Positions 43,319-54,360 of a DNA stretch of 64,000 nt are shown here, piece by piece (positions within the stretch are counted from its first letter, which is position 1; every line of letters starts with the position of its first letter). The position numbers and the translations under genes were made by a program. A model generated the notes under the pieces. The model was given only the letters and a program-made list of their open reading frames with translations. It made no database searches and was not told the DNA's origin. The DNA is taken from assembly GCF_000499845.2 (NCBI RefSeq), contig NC_023749.2:30954626-31018625 (forward strand). Direction: 5' to 3'. Source of the stretch: Phaseolus vulgaris (Eukaryota; Streptophyta; Magnoliopsida; Fabales; Fabaceae).

Positions 43319-43549
43319 ATGTCTTCCCACTCCTCTAAATCTATTGGAAGTGATATGAAGTCCTTAAAATCTCTTTTAAAACAAATTTCCAAGGACGTTC
43401 AATTAATTTCAAATAGACAATTGGATAATGAGACCAAAATTAACGAATTGACTAAAGCAAAGGAAGAGAAATCTCAAAAACAAAAATACATTCTCATGCA
43501 TCTATCTCTAAAAATCATGAGTCTTTTGGGGAGGGAAGCCTTAGAATAA
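43319..43549 (+). pseudogene. gag N-terminus of the 6.6-kb gypsy element
   Basis: It starts MSSHSSKSIGSDMKSLKSLL, then LLKQISKDVQLISNRQLDNE, the usual charged, helical start of Gag in this legume gypsy family. A single-base shift near 43480-43515 sends it to a stop at 43547. The correct reading continues in the next frame as ESFGEGSLRINDYYQ and runs into the 43681-45333 frame without a stop. Confidence 0.75.
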
Positions 43550-45333
43550 ATGATTATTATCAAGCACCCCCAAGAAGACATAGAAGAGATAGAAGAGAAC
43601 AAGAAAGCCCAAGAGAGGTTAGGGTAGACCTACCCCATTTCCATGGAAAAGAAAATGTAGAAGCTTGCTTAGATTGGGAAATGAGGGTAGAAAAATTGTT
43701 TGCTTCCCATAAAGTAAAGAAGGAAAGAAAGATACAAAAGAAAAGAGAGGAAGACGAAAGGGAAGCTAAAGAAAAAGAAAAAGAAAAACCAAGTGAGGGG
43801 TGGTGTGAATCTAAAAAGAATGAGGAATATCTTATCACACCCCTTAAAAGCATATTAAAAATAGAAAATCAAGAGAAAACCCTTGAAAAACAAAAGGCGT
43901 GGGAAAAGAGTGTTCATTCCCACAAGGTCCTTCAACAAGAAAGAAAATTTAAAAATACCTTTGAAAACATGCTTCTTGTTGAACAACCTAGCCTTACCTT
44001 TTGTGAAGGAACACTTGCAAGCATAGTCACAAAAGAAGAATCCTTGAAAGAGGCTTGCATAGATAAAGACGAAGTAGATTATTTCTCATATGTGCTAAGA
44101 TATCACCAAGTGAAGGTCAAGTTATCTATAGGCATCTACAAAGACAAATTTTTATGTGAGCTAGTGCCTAAAGAAACTTGTCATGTCTTATTGAGACAAC
44201 CATTGCAAAATGTACAAATTCTCATAAACAATGGTTGTAACAACAAAACTACCTTTACACATAAGAGAAAAATTCTTCATGAAGAAGAACTCATGGGCCA
44301 AACTAGAGTTGATAAAACTCTAGAGCTTTTAAAAGGAAAACTTTTGTCACCCATGAGAAAGGAGGTTCAAAGACATTACCCTAGATACATTTCTTGTTTT
44401 AAAACTACACCTAAGGCAATGTCTCATGAACTCTATACTCCTTCACCTTTTGCAAATGATCCTTGGGAAGACACAAGCCTAAATTTCATGTTAGAGCTTC
44501 TTAGGACAACAAAAGGTTTTGATTCCATTTTCATGGATATGGATAGACTCTTCCTTAGGGAAGTGACAAGTCTTCATGATTTATCTTCAAACATAGTGTT
44601 GGATAGAGCTCCAAAATTTGAAAGCCATCATTTGAGGATTCTCTTGGAAAAACTTGAAACTAAATTGTTCTCTTCAAATTCTTATCATCCTCAAAAGAAT
44701 GGTCAAAATAAAATTGAAAACATAGCTCTTTCTACTATGCTTCGAGAAATCATGAGAGACAACCACAATTCTTGGGATGAGTATCCTTTTCCTATTGAAC
44801 ATGCATACAATGGAGTAGTCCACAAGATTACTCATATTTCTACATTTGAAATTGTATGTGAACATAGTCCTCTTTCCCTTTTAAAGTTGTTACCACCTCC
44901 TAAAGGAATTATGCCTAAAGGAAAAGTAACTACTATTGGAAATTTTATAAAACATAGGAGGATTAGAGGACACATACAACCATCAAAAGGGAAATATTGT
45001 GAAAAGTTGTCAAAAACAAAAGAAAAACAAAAATGGCAACTTCATACAATTAAGTTTTCTCCAATTGTTCACACTAACTCCTTTGCTTTGTTTCAAGATT
45101 CCCATAGATGGACATTTGATCCGGGAGGACAAACCTTGACGAAGCAAGAGGCTGCTATTCGAGATCAAGTCTGTAGATTTGAGGATAGATCTTCTCAAGA
45201 AAGAGGAGATGATGGACACCATCCAGCCACATCCATCCCCCTAGTTGAAGAAAAAGCATTGGATTTGAGGACAAATCCTTTTCAAGAGGGAGGGGATGAT
45301 GGAAGAAGCCCCAGCACCCAAAAGAGCGTCTAG
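43550..45333 (+). pseudogene. Fused gag-protease-integrase frame lacking reverse transcriptase
   Basis: From NDYYQAPPRRHRRDRR and VDLPHFHGKENVEACLDWEM (Gag) the frame stays open to 45333. A Lys/Glu-rich stretch (KKREEDEREAKEKEKEK) follows, then a protease fragment (VKVKLSIGIYKDKFLCELV, ETCHVLLRQPLQ) without its catalytic DxG part. It then jumps to integrase (RKEVQRHYPRYISCF, PWEDTSLNFMLELLRTTKG, YHPQKNGQNKIENIA, WDEYPFPIEHAYN). Reverse transcriptase, RNase H, the finger and some integrase core residues are gone; the second-Asp motif reads VLDRAPKF. It ends DLRTNPFQEGGDDG, which overlaps the purine tract and LTR start. The first ATG in frame is 43681. It cannot be autonomous. Confidence 0.78.
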
Positions 45334-46062
45334 GGCCAACCTTGCATGAAAGGCAACCAAGAGAGCGTCTAGGACCAACCTTGCATAGAGGGCACCCACA
45401 AGAAGCGTCTAGGCCACACAAGAAACGTCTAAGAGACACAAGGAGCATCTAGGCCACACAAGAAGCGTCTAAGAGAGATGACATCCAAGAAGGTTGACGT
45501 CCAAGAAGGCCCAACAAAGTGTAGCTTAGTCTTAATTGTGGTGTGAATAGCATAGCCTTGGGAACCTTTGTTAATTTCTGCAAATTAGGATTAAGGAGAA
45601 GTTAACCTAGATTAGCTAAGGTTTCTAGAAGCTCTCCACTAATCTAGGACGTCCATGTGCAAGTTAGGAGGCCATGTGCACCCATGTGCCATGTGCTCCA
45701 TGTGCCTCCATGTGCTACTCTTTTGCATTTCATTTGGTTTGCATTTGCTCATCATTTAGGTCATCATTTCAAGTCCTCCTTAGCCTATAAAAGGAGGAGC
45801 CAACCTCATGTATTTCAAGATTAATTTGAGTATTGTTATGCTGCCAAACTTGAGCCATACTTTACTCCCTTGCCTAAGATTTAGGTCTTAATCTTCAATC
45901 CTTCACCTACCAAAGGGGGTTGGCCGAACCTCCCTCAATTTCCCTACTCTCATGCACCTCCAAGGCAGCCACACCTCCTAGGAGGGCCTTGATCCATCAA
46001 CAAACCACTAAGCTTCCGCAAACCACCTAAAAACCACAAAAGAGAAGAGCTCAATGCCATCA
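45300..46062 (+). repeat. 3' LTR of the 6.6-kb gypsy element
   Basis: Starts TGGAAGAAGCC and ends CTCAATGCCATCA. The purine tract AAGAGGGAGGGGATGA (45284-45299) precedes it. The TATAAAAG box is at 45786-45793. The pol frame reads 34 bases into the LTR before stopping. Confidence 0.85.
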
Positions 46063-46079
46063 CCACCAGTAACCCAAAT

Positions 46080-46740
46080 GGTGTATGATACATACATGTA
46101 CGTAGCTGATATAAGAAATCTTTATGACAATTGGGACAATGATAGTATGTATGAAGGATAATCCTCTAATGCAAAGGCCCAAATGATTTATGATATGCTA
46201 ACATTTGCAAATGAACCCATTTATGATGGAGCAGCTGAGTTTATATTATCAATATCCATTAGGCTTTTGGTTGCTAGAACCAATTAACATTCTACTGAAA
46301 AATATCTAGATTATTTTACACAAATGTTAGTTGATGTAGGTCCAAATGATAATTGCATACAAAAAACTACTGCAAAGCCAAAAAAATTGTGTTAACTCTT
46401 GGCTCGAAAGCTTAAAATACTTATTGTTGAGTTGCTTGAATGTTGTGTTACAAGGATGACATCCAATTAACTAAATGAAATTTTTTTGGTCTTCCAAGAT
46501 ATTTTCCTCTGAAGTGTCAGAAGTGAAGATACAAAAATGTTCCAATCAAAAAAATGTTGTATTTGCCAATCATACCAAAATTACAAAGGTTATATGTGTC
46601 AATGAAATCTGCAAGGCAAATGAGATGATACTTTGAAAATAAAAAAAAAGATGATGGTTTATTGTGATATCCATGTGATGGGAAAGCTTGGACACATTTT
46701 GATAAAAAAAAAAAAATAGATGTCTACTTGTATCCTCTTA
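46080..46740 (+). pseudogene. TNP2-type CACTA transposase remnant
   Basis: Successive frames read MVYDTYMYVADIRNLYDNW, SNAKAQMIYDMLTFANEPIY, then KKMLYLPIIPKLQRLYVSMK (about 46540-46600), and WTHFD (near 46690). These fit the N-terminal half of the TNP2 transposase of plant CACTA elements, in the right order. Many stops and shifts occur. It lies directly beyond the gypsy LTR (46062), which probably cut it. It belongs to a CACTA relic separate from the one at 1032-11751 or to a distant part of a similar element. Confidence 0.72.
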
Positions 46741-46830
46741 TTAATGACCTTCAACAATTATGAAATGATTTCGACAAAAAAAAACATTGTGATGTGATCT
46801 TGCTTGATGAGGACAATCAATAATTTTCCA

Positions 46831-48403
46831 ACATTTGACCGGTGATGCCAAATATTTTCTGCCAGCTAGCGTCAGCCTAACCCACTCTAAATCTCATATT
46901 TTTGTTAATTTTTGTTATAACGTTGACTATATCAATGTAAACCTTTTAATTAAAATAATTTATTTACTTAAAATTTTGCTATTTTGTGATGCTAAAGTTT
47001 TTTATTTTTTAATATTTCATTTATTTAGTCTCGACATAGCCGATTATAGATAAATTATGAAATATTGGTTGTCAAATTTACTCAAGGCATAAAATCAATT
47101 CTAATCACACTTCAAAGTCATTTTTTTTATTTGTTTATTTTTACTAACGTTAAAATCATTCGTAATATTCTTTTCTGTTATTTTTTAGAATAAAATACTT
47201 TTGATTTATTATTGATATATAATTTAACTACTTCCAAAAAAAAATGCTAACGTCTTTGTAAGTGATAAAATAATAATTAAATCGTTACTAAACCCGGTTA
47301 TTAATATAAGTATTTAATATTGTTATTGTTGGTAATATATATGTTAAATTTTCTATTAACAATACGATGGATAAATCGAATATTTTTAAAAAAAATTGAA
47401 AAACATACTTTTAAATTTTGAAGATGTCAAATTTACACTTCCACTGAAAACTGTAGTGATAAAAAGTAAATCTAATCTAAAACTCATTAAAAAGAGAGTT
47501 TAAAACATCATTTTATTTTCATTATACAAAGTATTCCTGCAAAAAAAAAGTCGAGAAGTAGGGAATGTAGAAAAAAAAGGAGAATTAATTGAATACTTTT
47601 TCTTTCATCTTCGCATTTGTCTAAACATTCGAAAATAGTAAAAACCTAAAACAGTAGACTATCCCCCTTCAACTTAAACCTAAAACAACCCTATAGATAT
47701 ACCTTATTTAAATAAAAGCATTGTATTGTATATATCACTTAAACTAACCACGTGTTGATAAGTAACAAACGATTGGTTAATTTTGTATTCTTAGTTCAAG
47801 CTAGTTATTTTAATCCCAAATCATGTGAAAGTAAACAAGAGATGAACAAATAATGTCTTTTCAAATATCCTAATACACATTGAAATTTTCTCCCAATGTC
47901 CTCCTATTCGAGGTTAACCTAATGGGTAGGGTAGCAACCAATAAATAGAAACTAAAATAGTTGAGCACAGCTTGCATTGCATATTTGCATATTTACATCT
48001 TGGTTGCAGCTACTCATAACTTCGAGAACAGTACTCAGCACCTCTCTTTCTATTATCTATTAAAGGAAAAAACTGATAATACTTTTTATCAATGGTGTTG
48101 AAGGTGGCACTATAGTACCAACCTTGGATAATGTACTATTTTATGGAATATCAATTAGGATTTCGTCAAAACAATAACCATTTTTATGCTGTCTTCTGCT
48201 ATCTGTGATCCCATTTCTGTTCTATCACATTGATACAGTGCTTCGTTAACACATTCAAAACAATAAAAGAGCCTTATGATGTTGAGTAAGACAAGACTCT
48301 ACTTTAAAGTAGAGAAAGAAGAGGCAGGGGTAATACCAGGTTTCTTCAATCCAATCTGTGTCACGAATTTTTTGATGAATTTTAGTTTTTGTGGTTCTCT
48401 TTC

Positions 48404-48406
<3 letters not shown>
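46831..48406. other. AT-rich stretch, no gene seen
   Basis: There is no recognisable domain. The frame at 46835-47053 has hydrophobic, low-complexity content and no family motif. The sequence to about 47000 may still be decayed CACTA. Confidence 0.4.

Positions 48407-48471
<65 letters not shown>
48407..48471. repeat. (AT)32 microsatellite
   Basis: An uninterrupted AT dinucleotide run of about 64 bp. The Ile/Tyr repeat frames on both strands come from it. Confidence 0.97.
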
Positions 48472-48473
<2 letters not shown>

Positions 48474-49454
48474 TTATTTAGTGGTCTCAAACACCACTTA
48501 AAAAGTTTGTGTTTATTTTTCTTTTTAGTCCTAACTATTTAAGGCTCTATAATTTTATTTTGAGATTTTATGGTTTTCATTATTCAGACTCTATTCAAAA
48601 TATCTGGAGTTAATTGTACCTATAATTTTGAGTGACTTTTTCTTTTAAGAGTGAAAATTCAATTTATTTGGCTTATCTTGATTTATAGTTTTTGTTAGAA
48701 GTAGAGTTTTTCAATATACTTTGCTTTAGCATTTTGATAGATAAACTTGTTTAGATTGATTTCATTGTTTAACTAACTTATATAAATAGGTATATTAGTA
48801 AAGAATTTGTTTGTTAATTTGAGCTAAACAAGAAGTTTATATAATTTTGACACATGATTGAAAGACTCGTACTCTTCAGTATTCTTTATCTTATTGCATT
48901 AGAAGAATTATTGTATCCATTTATTTTTTTTTGCATTGCTTTATAACTGTAGATTTTGTTTGGAAGGGAAAAAGCTTGATTGTGGAGTATTTTATGAACA
49001 CATTTTATGCACACTTTTAGATTTTTTAGCATAGTTATTTGGATTGCTTATATTTTTTTTAGTGTATAAATGTTCATTTGTAATTTATTTTTAATAAATG
49101 AGCCATAAGAAAGGAACTAATAAAAAAGTTATTTTGATTGTGCATATTTTTCACTAATATTGATTAATCTTCTTTGTAAATGTGGATGAAGACTCAAATC
49201 TGAAGAAAAAATAAAGTTTTTAGTTTACAAACATTCGCTCAACACATCACTAAAAAAGTTGAAAATAATTATTTTATCTGAAATTATGCTTAACACATTA
49301 GCATCGGCCTAATAAAGTTAATCCAAAGAACAAGAATCAATGAAATGACCAATTTGCTTAGTGAATCTCATTGCGTTGAGTGAATCCATGTAGAACTAAA
49401 AAAGTAAGCAAATCAAGAACAATTTTAACTATGTGGGGGGGTTCTCCATGGGCC
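48472..49454. other. AT-rich stretch, no gene seen
   Basis: No open frame of note and no recognisable element. It may be old LINE sequence continuing into 49455. Confidence 0.35.
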
Positions 49455-49790
49455 TTCTGTGAGTCTTGTACAACTTCTGTAATATTATTCCTCTGTATTA
49501 TCTTTCGTTTTTCAAAGCCTCATCCTTTACATGTAAAAGGATTACAAAGCTTCAGTGCAAATTTTTGTGGGTTGAAATTTTGAGGAAAAGAAAATTGTTT
49601 GGATTATATGCAAACCTAAAGTGGATGAGAGTTAGGCATCATGCAATTAGATTCTTTCAACAAAACTTTCTCAGCAAATGGAAATGGAGAGTTGGATTTC
49701 TTGAGAACGGTTTATGAAAAGATATTCTTGTTTCTAAATATCACTCAAGGAAGAATCTATCTGAATCTAGAATCTTAAGACATGCATCTA
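49455..49790 (+). pseudogene. LINE reverse transcriptase C-terminal remnant
   Basis: The frame reads IPLYYLSFFKASSFTCKRIT, then KLQCKFLWVE and FLSKWKWRV, followed by WKDILVSKYHS. This matches the part of plant L1-type ORF2 just after the RT palm (LP.Y..S.FK..., FLWGG..., LL.KW.WR). The usual Gly-rich stretch is altered and the frame is short, so it is dead. No LINE 3' tail was located nearby. Confidence 0.65.
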
Positions 49791-51264
49791 GATAGATGGT
49801 AGTGTGATTTAAACAAAGTGTGTGAGAATGGATAGTTGACTTTGTTAGATGAAACTTTTTCAATTATATATTGAATTAAATTTTGAACTATGTTGTTCTT
49901 TTATACTGGATTAGTTCTCACTAGTTAATTAGAATTTGAATGTTTAGAAATTCATACGGACACTAAGTTGTGGTTACAAACAGGTAGTCTTGAATTTAAT
50001 GATATATAATCAACTAAGGAGAGAATTAGACAATTAACCATTTTTTTATTATATTTTTATCCTAAATATCAAAATAATCAAAACCTTTTAAACTCTCAAA
50101 CCTAATTCTGAAATTGAAATTGATAATGAGATTAAATGTCATGATCTTATGAATGTGATATAGGTTAATCTCTAATACTACATTGATTATGAAATAATAT
50201 TTTAAAGACTTATACGACTATATATTCATCCAAGGTCCGATAGGCGTTGAAGTTTGTCAATAGTGTTAGGGTAAGCTTTATGTTCTATTTTAAGGCATTT
50301 GAGAAAGTAGTGGAGGTGGCCAAACTAGTTTATGAATTAGTTTTTATATGTTCTACAATCTAACGAGACTTTCAGATTAAGCAATATGAAATAATAATTT
50401 GATATTTAATGTACATATTGTACGGTATGAAAGACCAAATGCAACATTCTAGATCATACAATTTATAACTAAAAAAAATAAGTTTTTGGATTGTCCAATT
50501 AAAAGAATTAAGTTTTGGATTGTTAGCACCCTACAACACTCATCCTAAAATGGTATCTCTAATTAAATATAAAAAAATGTAATTTTTTTAAAATGATTAT
50601 TTTTCTTTTAGAAAAAACAAAAATACATGTAAACAACAAAGAGAATATTTTTTAAATATTTTATTTGAAGCCGACCAGGATTAAGTTATTCCTAATAAAA
50701 AATTATAATTTGAATAGTTGCTTTGTAAAAAACCTATTTGTTTGCATGTTAATATTTTTAACTTTGAAATTTTAATATTGTACACTTTTAAGTTCACGCA
50801 GATTAAAGTATATGATAGTTCGAACGAGTATATTTAATACTCTAACAAATCGTAGAATAAAGAAAGATAGTGTAAATAATTTATCGATACGTAGCATGAA
50901 TTTTAATTACAAGAAAACATTTTTAATTTTTACCAGAATGAGATACTGAGTACAAGATGATATATACCATCATACAAATTTGTTTTTATTATATGTTAAA
51001 TGAAGTGTATGGTCATAAACACCTAAAATATACTTAAGTGTATAAGCGGTAATAAAGAAATGATTATTTTTATTTTTATCATTTTATTTTATTTTATTTT
51101 AAAATAAAATATTAAACATATAAGATGACGTGGACAATGATATTTCTTTAAACGTATTAGTGTAGCATAAAATAATTTATCATTTATAAAAAAACGCATT
51201 CCAAATAAAAAAAAACCTAGGTGATTACGTGTGTAGCCATACAAATAACTAAATGACTTTCTAA

Positions 51265-51302
<38 letters not shown>

Positions 51303-51830
51303 ACTATAAACTATACGATTATAACAAATAAATCAATGCAAAATAAAAAGAGCTAAATAAAATTATTTTTAAACACAACCTAAACTATGATATGACTGGT
51401 GGCGTGAATAATAAAAAGTAAAGGGCCTAAAAGAGAATGGGCTCAAATAAAAACATTCTTTGGCACAAAACACTAAGGGAAATTTCTTTATGGACGTACA
51501 ATTTTATCCTTTTCTTCATCTTTTCTATTAAGCACCCCACCTCCAACTTCCACCTCCATAGCAACTCTCACCTCCAACTTCTACTGTCGTAGCTCCCCAC
51601 CTCCAGCGTCACCGTTGCAGTAATCCTTACCTCTAATGTCATCGCCACAATATCTCCCACGTCCAATGCCACCGCCGCAGCAGTCCTTTATCTTCACCGT
51701 CTAAGCAAAAGAATTCTATTTCAAAAAAATTCGAAATTTGGAATACAAAAATTGTATTTTGAATTTTAGAATTTGAAATACAAAAACTATAATTTGAAAT
51801 ACAAAAATTGTATTTAGAATTGTAAAACTC
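49791..51830. other. AT-rich stretch, no gene seen
   Basis: Simple AT-rich DNA. At 51535-51690 a CACCTCCAACTTC-type word repeats loosely, and from 51720 AAATACAAAAATTGTATTT words recur; neither looks like coding sequence. Confidence 0.35.
51268..51301 (+). repeat. Poly(A) tract of about 34 bases
   Basis: An uninterrupted A run after TTTCTAATAT. It could be the tail of a retroposed sequence on the plus strand, but no flanking duplication was recognised. Confidence 0.9.
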
Positions 51831-51832
51831 AA

Positions 51833-51931
51833 AATAAAATGTATTTCTTGATTTGTGTGTCATCCTTGCGCAGGGGCCATCTTAATATTCGCTATATCGT
51901 TCCAATTTTATAACATGTTCCCAAAAAGGAA
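51833..51931 (-). pseudogene. U6 snRNA pseudogene
   Basis: On the minus strand ATAAAATTGGAACGATA (near 51894-51912) and GGCCCCTGCGCAAGGATGAC (near 51860-51879) match the invariant central part of U6 snRNA. The 5' part CCTTTTTGGGAACATG resembles the U6 5' stem-loop with changes. The segment equivalent to the ACAGAGA/AGC region is altered (ATAGCGAATATTAAG), which would destroy the catalytic core pairing. I see no plant upstream sequence element (RTCCCACATCG type) or TATA box on the right side. So it is almost certainly a non-functional copy. In the cell, U6 is part of the spliceosome. Confidence 0.82.
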
Positions 51932-53070
51932 AAAAAAATACAATGTATTTTTATGTTGTATAATTTGAAATATAATGTATTTTAAATTCTAGAATCGGAA
52001 TAAAAAAATTTATTCCCACATGTGGAATACAAAATTTGTATTCTAAATTTTAGAATTCAAAATGGACAAGTTCAAAATTTTTGAAAATATGGAGGTGTCA
52101 GAAAAACTGTGGAGGTACAAGAAAAATTTGTCAATAAGCGTGGGAAATATGAGCCCACCCAATTGTAACAAAATAGGGACATGAAGTAATCTACATAAAA
52201 AGAAAACTAATTAAAAAAATTGTAAATATGAAAACAACAATATTGCCCACAAAGTTGAAATGTGGCAATGATAAAGTTGTGTACACTGAATGCAAACAAA
52301 AGCCTGCACAGAAAAAAAAACATGGGCCAACCAACATGACTAGTCTTAGATTGAATCTCCATAGCTCTTTGTATTTTGTTGTATGTTGTGGTTGATGGAT
52401 ACATTTTGTGAGTTCAATGGATGAAAATATTTGAATGGAGAAGATTAATTTTGGTTGGTGAGGTAGAGATTTAGAAAATGTGAGGTCAACTGCTAAGCTA
52501 GTTTACAAGAGGATTAACATTTCTTTAGTCAATTCTAAGTTAGTTTACAAGAGGACTAACACTTGTATTTATAGTTCTAAGAGGAGCTAAAATTCAAAAG
52601 AGTTAACCTAAAAATTGTCCACCTTAGCTTGACAAGTGTCCTTCCCATGATGACAAGTGGCATCTTGGCATTGACTAGAAAAACTCTCCATTGAGGTGTT
52701 GCCACATGTATAGTCATGCCTTCCATGAGTGAGTGCAGTTGGACATTAACACATTCATTACCGTGTAGGTATCGTCCATACTTTAAATCCTAGACGGCCT
52801 AGGATTACATTGGGCTCAAGGAGGCTTAATTGCAAGCCTAACTAGACTCTCTACTCTTTTTTTTATCCTACTTTACTAGGCCCAAAACATGGCCCAAGAA
52901 GGCTTAATTGCTTTCACTTAGTAATTCCCATAAGAAAAATCAACAAATCAGTGTTAAAACTAGTGAAAGCAAGGTGTAAATCAAAGTTTATGCAGCAATT
53001 TGCAAATCAGAATAATGTAGCATATAAACCAAGTTTTAAAGTAGAATATAAGCACATTACAAACCATTAA
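51932..53070. other. Untranslated stretch left of the SIRE-type extra gene, no gene seen
   Basis: From about 52440 to 53070 the sequence has the look of an LTR or 3' leader (repeat of AAGTTAGTTTACAAGAGGA-type words at 52498 and 52545), consistent with lying downstream of the purine tract at 53071 on the minus strand. Left of 52440 nothing is recognised. Confidence 0.4.
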
Positions 53071-53086
53071 CTTCTCCCCCTATTTG
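53071..53086 (-). other. Probable polypurine tract
   Basis: On the minus strand CAAATAGGGGGAGAAG, the type of purine tract that ends the coding part of SIRE-like and related elements. It lies downstream of the extra-gene remnant at 53325-54360. Confidence 0.5.
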
Positions 53087-53324
53087 TCTTCACAAATAGA
53101 TTCAAAGGAGGGATAAAAACAACATTAAAAAGAGAGAGAAAAAATTGTTCAGATCATAAACCATAAATAGAAGAAAGCTTAAAATTTTCTTCAATCTTCT
53201 TGGCCATATTGCAGCTTAAATAGTTGATTCTGCACAGCTTCAATCTACTCATCCAGGCTTTGAAACATTTCCACACAGAACTCGTGATGAGTTCTTTGAT
53301 CATGTTCAAAGTTTTCCAACCTAT

Positions 53325-54360
53325 TCAGCACAAGCCTTTTAATGGAGACATGGATGTGATTCGTTCTTCCATGTTCACATCACTTGGACCAGCTTCATGG
53401 GCACCACCAGATTCATTTCCCATAGCAGCAGCTTCACCTTTATTCTTTTCTCCAATGTGAGCTCCACTTGATGAGTCAGCTTCACCATCTTTGCTCACCC
53501 ATATTCCACCAATCTTGGTGAATCCCATTTTACTTAGGGACCCATTATTGATTTCACTTGAGGTTTTGACAAGTTCAGATTGTTCTCCTTCCATATCCAC
53601 TTCGAAATAGTGCAAAAATTTAGTAATTAAGACAACATAAGGGTAATGGTAGTCACTTAACCTTATTGACTTTTGAATATGCTCTTTGATGATGTGAATC
53701 CAGTTAACTTTCACTTTGTTCGTAATATAGTAGATGAGCACAAGGTCCTCTTCAGTTAGCATTGAATGATTTCTACCTCTTGGGGTTAACATCCATGAGA
53801 TAATGAAGGCAATGAGCCTTTCATTCAATTTCAACCCTCCCACAGAGAAGTTTCTTACTCTTGATTGAGGATTTTTTAAGTAGCTCTTGTAAAACTACAT
53901 CTTGTTGAATTCATCAACTAACACCTATATTTCATTTGTTGATCCTCAAACCAACATGTTTTAAACCAGTGATTGCAGTCCAAACTTCATCAATGATCTT
54001 CATGTCCACCCCTTTCACATGTGAACAAATATTTTTACCAATGATTTGGAAATTAGTGTAGAAGACTCTTACCAAATCTGGATAGATGCTCCCAGACATT
54101 TCAATGAACCTTTTCAACATTTGTTCCTTCAAAAGACTTCTCACTTCCATGAGTTTCTGTTCCTTCAACTAGTTGAAGGTGGCAAGCTTTGGATTGTTGA
54201 TCATCTTCCTACTTGTTTCATGGAGATACTTCTCAATTTTCTCATCCTCTCCCGAGAACCATCCTTTTAAGCGCTCACCCCTCTTTATTCCATGAGTTTT
54301 CACTCTTTTAGAGGAAGGAGGTGTGGAATCCATGGAGGAAGAAGGAGATAACATAAGCAA
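53325..54360 (-). pseudogene. Plant retrotransposon extra gene (putative plant transposon protein domain)
   Basis: The right part on the minus strand (54360-53932) begins MLMLSPSSSMDS and includes ISKYLHETSRK-like sequence and EMSGSIYPDLVRVFYTNFQ, then SHVKGVDMKIIDEVWT. This resembles the 'putative plant transposon protein' domain (PF20167-like, from memory) carried by several plant retrotransposons. The left part (53843-53325) continues MGGLKLNERLIAF, DLVLIYYITNKVKVNWIHII and SDYHYPYVVLITKF, then an acidic, low-complexity tail. Stops at 54169 and 53930 split it. Its function is unknown; the nearby AACAATCGGTTGTTT words (54690-54740) tie it to a SIRE-like element. Confidence 0.6.

Larger units (their letters stand above)
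39483..46062 (+). mobile_element. Ty3/gypsy retrotransposon, 6.6 kb, internally deleted and carrying a solo LTR
   Basis: LTRs at 39483-40250 and 45300-46062 differ by roughly ten substitutions and three small indels. A variant primer site TGGTATCATGAGC follows the 5' LTR. The interior keeps the gag start (43319) and a long frame (to 45333) fusing gag, protease and integrase fragments; reverse transcriptase and RNase H are absent. A Tat-type solo LTR (40878-42081) sits in the leader. CCACC occurs right after the 3' LTR and six bases before the 5' LTR, so the exact target duplication is unclear. It lies beside a TNP2 remnant (46080) and probably inserted into that CACTA relic. Confidence 0.85.

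Noticed and set aside
48276..48542. Ile/Tyr repeat 'proteins' on both strands
   Set aside because: They are translations of the (AT)32 microsatellite.
51530..51690. Possible coding exon in the CACCTCCAACTTC repeat stretch
   Set aside because: Simple imperfect repetition with stops in all frames.
51833..51931. Functional U6 gene
   Set aside because: The catalytic region is altered and no upstream sequence element or TATA box is visible on the proper side.
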